A DNA stretch of 64,000 bases from DAOSEC01 sp035362935 (GTDB lineage: Bacteria > Bacillota_I > Bacilli_A > ML615J-28 > CAG-313), in contig DAOSEC010000007.1 in NCBI GenBank assembly GCA_035362935.1, positions 16,554 to 80,553 of the forward strand, given 5' to 3'. Below the pieces are notes generated by a model. It worked only from the letters and a program-made list of their open reading frames with translations, was not told the origin of the DNA and made no database searches. Each line of letters starts with the position of its first letter. Positions within the stretch are counted from its first letter, which is position 1. The translations under genes were made by a program, and so were the position numbers. Positions 62,274 to 64,000 of this stretch are shown here, piece by piece.

Positions 62274-63491
62274 TTGAACAAGAAAAATGCATATATCTTA
62301 ATCATTGGTATCTTAGTTGCATATTTTTTCCAAGGTGTCATTCATAATTTAGGTCATCCGGTCACCCCAGACTATGTCAAAGGATTAGAATTTCCTGATC
62401 AAATGTTTGGATACTTTTTTGCTGCGATGAACTTAGGACTTGTTGTTGGATCACCGCTATTTGGTTATTTAGGTGATCGAAATCATCGAAAATTTTATGT
62501 TGTACTTGGTATGTTTTTGTACGGGGTCTTTCAACTCTTTTTTGGGGTCATCAATTTTAGTCCTTATTTGATGATAGTATTCCGCTTTTTTGCTGGATTC
62601 TTTGTCGCTGCTCCTGCTACTTTAATTTTAGCAGAAGTCATTGGTCGAATTGATTCAAAAGACCGAATCAAAATCTTATCTGCCATGATTGCTTTAAATA
62701 CCCTTGGAGCATCGATTGGATATCAACTAGGTGGGTGGCTTGGAACGAAGCTTGATAGCCAAGAAATCGTGTTCATCATCCAATCGATTACAAATACATT
62801 TTTAGCATTAGGACTGTTTCTATTTATTCAGTTTCATAACAAAACAGTTGAACCTGTTTCGAAGCGCACTTCCTTACAGCTGAAAAAAGTGAAACAGTTG
62901 ATATCTGAAAATAAAAGTTTATTTGTGTTTTTTATCATTTTGATGTTGATGAATATGGCATTTATTAACGTCTCAAAGTATTTGGATATTTTTATTGTCA
63001 ATGATTTAAAATTCACTTCTTCACAGCTTGGTACGTTTGTTATGGTGACAGGGATTATCGCGATGCTGACAAACTTATTTATCGTGCCACTCTTTATCAA
63101 AGACAACAAAGCAACGATGTATATCAAATGGATGTTACTAGTTGGATTTGTTGCGTTGTTATCAACTTTTTTATTTCCGAATGAATCGATTATGACTGCG
63201 CTTTATACCATATTTTTGGTATATGTCATCAGTCGAAGTGTGATTACTCCACTCGAACAAGGCCACATTTCTACCCATGCGAAAGACTCCAATTACGGAA
63301 CCATTATGGGAATGAGACAACTATTTATTAGTTTGGCAAGCATCATTGGTCCTATTGTTGGTGGATACCTATATGCTTATGATAAGAGATTGGTGTTTTG
63401 GGTCAGTGTTATTATAATCGGATTTAGTTTTATCATAGTGGTATTCACTACAAAAAAACCAAGGTTATCAACTGAATCGACCACAGAATAA
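62274..63491 (+). CDS. Major facilitator superfamily transporter
   Basis: 405 residues, about twelve helices. The A-like motif GYLGDRNHRKFY lies between helices 2 and 3, and GQLGTFVMVTGI-type glycine-rich segments follow in the second half. Substrate unknown. TTG 62274 has AAAGGATGG eight bases upstream and is preferred over ATG 62262, which lies inside that site. Confidence 0.85.
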   Translation: MNKKNAYILIIGILVAYFFQGVIHNLGHPVTPDYVKGLEFPDQMFGYFFAAMNLGLVVGSPLFGYLGDRNHRKFYVVLGMFLYGVFQLFFGVINFSPYLMIVFRFFAGFFVAAPATLILAEVIGRIDSKDRIKILSAMIALNTLGASIGYQLGGWLGTKLDSQEIVFIIQSITNTFLALGLFLFIQFHNKTVEPVSKRTSLQLKKVKQLISENKSLFVFFIILMLMNMAFINVSKYLDIFIVNDLKFTSSQLGTFVMVTGIIAMLTNLFIVPLFIKDNKATMYIKWMLLVGFVALLSTFLFPNESIMTALYTIFLVYVISRSVITPLEQGHISTHAKDSNYGTIMGMRQLFISLASIIGPIVGGYLYAYDKRLVFWVSVIIIGFSFIIVVFTTKKPRLSTESTTE

Positions 63492-63525
63492 TTATGTCCA
63501 TTTTATAAAAATTATGAAAAAGCCC

Positions 63526-63553
63526 TTGTCAAATAAAATCTATGTGATAACAT
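63526..63553 (+). promoter_or_regulatory. Probable promoter of the last small gene
   Basis: TTGTCA (63526-63531) and TAACAT (63548-63553) with a 16-bp spacer and TGA just before the -10. Confidence 0.45.
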
Positions 63554-63574
63554 ATAGGTATCAATAGGATTATT

Positions 63575-63886
63575 ATGAAAGGGGATTGTCATATAGGCAA
63601 CTATATGATAGGTGTTATGAAAGAAGCGAACGTAAAAACAATGATATTATACATCAGCTATTTGGTGCTGATTGTGGTTTCTTTGGGATTGTTAACATTC
63701 CAAAACATTACTTTTATAAAATATTTACTGGATGAAACCTATGTTTTTTCTTCATTCTATACTCAATTGAATTTATTCATCTTTATTATTGTATTGTGTG
63801 GAATTGGAACGTTGTTAATGTTTGTTGGAATTGATGTATTAGCAAAGTTACTAACAATCATGGAACAAAAAAGTCAAAATGAATGA
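63575..63886 (+). CDS. Unknown small membrane protein
   Basis: Up to 103 residues with two hydrophobic helices (about residues 23-45 and 66-90). I recognise no family. ATG 63575 has AGGAT upstream; ATG 63605 or 63617 are alternatives that drop a polar N-terminus. Confidence 0.5.
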   Translation: MKGDCHIGNYMIGVMKEANVKTMILYISYLVLIVVSLGLLTFQNITFIKYLLDETYVFSSFYTQLNLFIFIIVLCGIGTLLMFVGIDVLAKLLTIMEQKSQNE

Positions 63887-63895
63887 ATCAATAAA

Positions 63896-63930
63896 AAAGT
63901 AGGTATGAGAATGTTCTCATGCCTTTTTTC
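63896..63930 (+). terminator. Terminator after the last small gene
   Basis: A 10-bp stem with one G-T pair (63901-63910 with 63915-63924), ATGT loop, six T. The remaining 70 bases hold a TATAAT at 63981-63986, probably the promoter of a gene beyond the window. Confidence 0.8.
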
Positions 63931-64000
63931 AATGCCACTTTTCTACAAGGTAGTGTCAAATAGTTTTGGGATAAAAGTGATATAATCATAGTTTGCATAA

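Noticed and set aside
63981..63986. Complete promoter at the right edge
   Set aside because: A TATAAT is present, but no -35 at proper distance and the gene would lie outside the window.
1..64000. CRISPR arrays, tRNA or rRNA genes
   Set aside because: No regularly spaced repeats or recognisable tRNA/rRNA sequence seen; intergenic gaps are mostly short and explained by promoters, leaders and terminators.

Overview
The window is a dense, low-GC bacterial chromosome segment. It has short intergenic gaps, ATG/GTG/TTG starts after GGAGG-type ribosome binding sites, and TGA used as an ordinary stop. Gene order is Firmicutes-like: T-box-hisS-aspS, lspA-rluD, rnhC/mutS2, phoH-ybeY-cdd-era-recO, T-box-glyS, dnaG-sigA-trmK-nif3, parE-parC and cmk/rpsA-der-gpsA. 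The missing dgkA and pgpH at the phoH-era locus, the Rnf complex and the ion-pumping pyrophosphatase suggest a fermentative anaerobe near the Mollicutes/Firmicutes border (for example Izemoplasma/Acholeplasma-like). That placement is inference. A run of 10 N at 1704-1713 shows this is a draft scaffold. I saw no rRNA, tRNA, CRISPR array or prophage.

Layout. 1-4117: tail of a GGDEF/HD-GYP protein, aldehyde dehydrogenase, Nudix hydrolase, Bcp peroxiredoxin and a lipid-kinase-like membrane protein. 4118-4290: a promoter and terminator enclosing about 120 bases with no ORF (candidate small RNA). 4296-6781 (minus): a cobalamin-binding protein and a LolCDE/MacB-type ABC transporter. 6948-18347: T-box hisS-aspS, a fused TcdA-MsrA, dCMP deaminase, a SepM-like protease, lspA, rluD, rnhC and mutS2. 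18418-26318: thioredoxin, a Fic protein with altered active site, Ntdp phosphatase, M29 aminopeptidase, HU plus ankyrin protein, CPBP protease, KtrA-like protein, RdgB and a phosphotransferase. 26428-30170: rpsU, phoH, ybeY, cdd, era, recO. 30292-36931: Rnf operon and an FMN-binding lipoprotein. 37000-43260: T-box glyS, dnaG, sigA, trmK, nif3-like. 43308-49160: ferredoxin, YneF, plsY, parE, parC. 49212-51389: pyrophosphatase. 51456-52624: an IS481-like insertion sequence between 26-bp direct repeats. 52744-63886: PAS-GGDEF-HD-GYP protein, DUF6508-like protein, Cmk-S1 fusion, der, gpsA, trypsin-like lipoprotein, CorC-like protein, MFS transporter and a small membrane protein.

The most unusual module is the Rnf region. 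Gene order is rnfC-rnfD-(double FMN-domain protein)-rnfG-rnfE-rnfA-rnfB, followed by a separately promoted lipoprotein. Five [ST]GAT-type flavinylation motifs or close variants lie in RnfD, the double-domain protein (two), RnfG and the lipoprotein. RnfB is cut down to its membrane helix and one [4Fe-4S] domain. Together they could move electrons from ferredoxin through the membrane to a chain of covalent flavins on the outer face. The ion-pumping pyrophosphatase at 49212-51389 fits an organism that relies on ion gradients. Other notable items are the TcdA-MsrA and Cmk-S1 fusions, the Tyr-for-His Fic protein, the B12-binding/ABC operon, the orphan small RNA candidate and the unusually long repeats flanking the IS.
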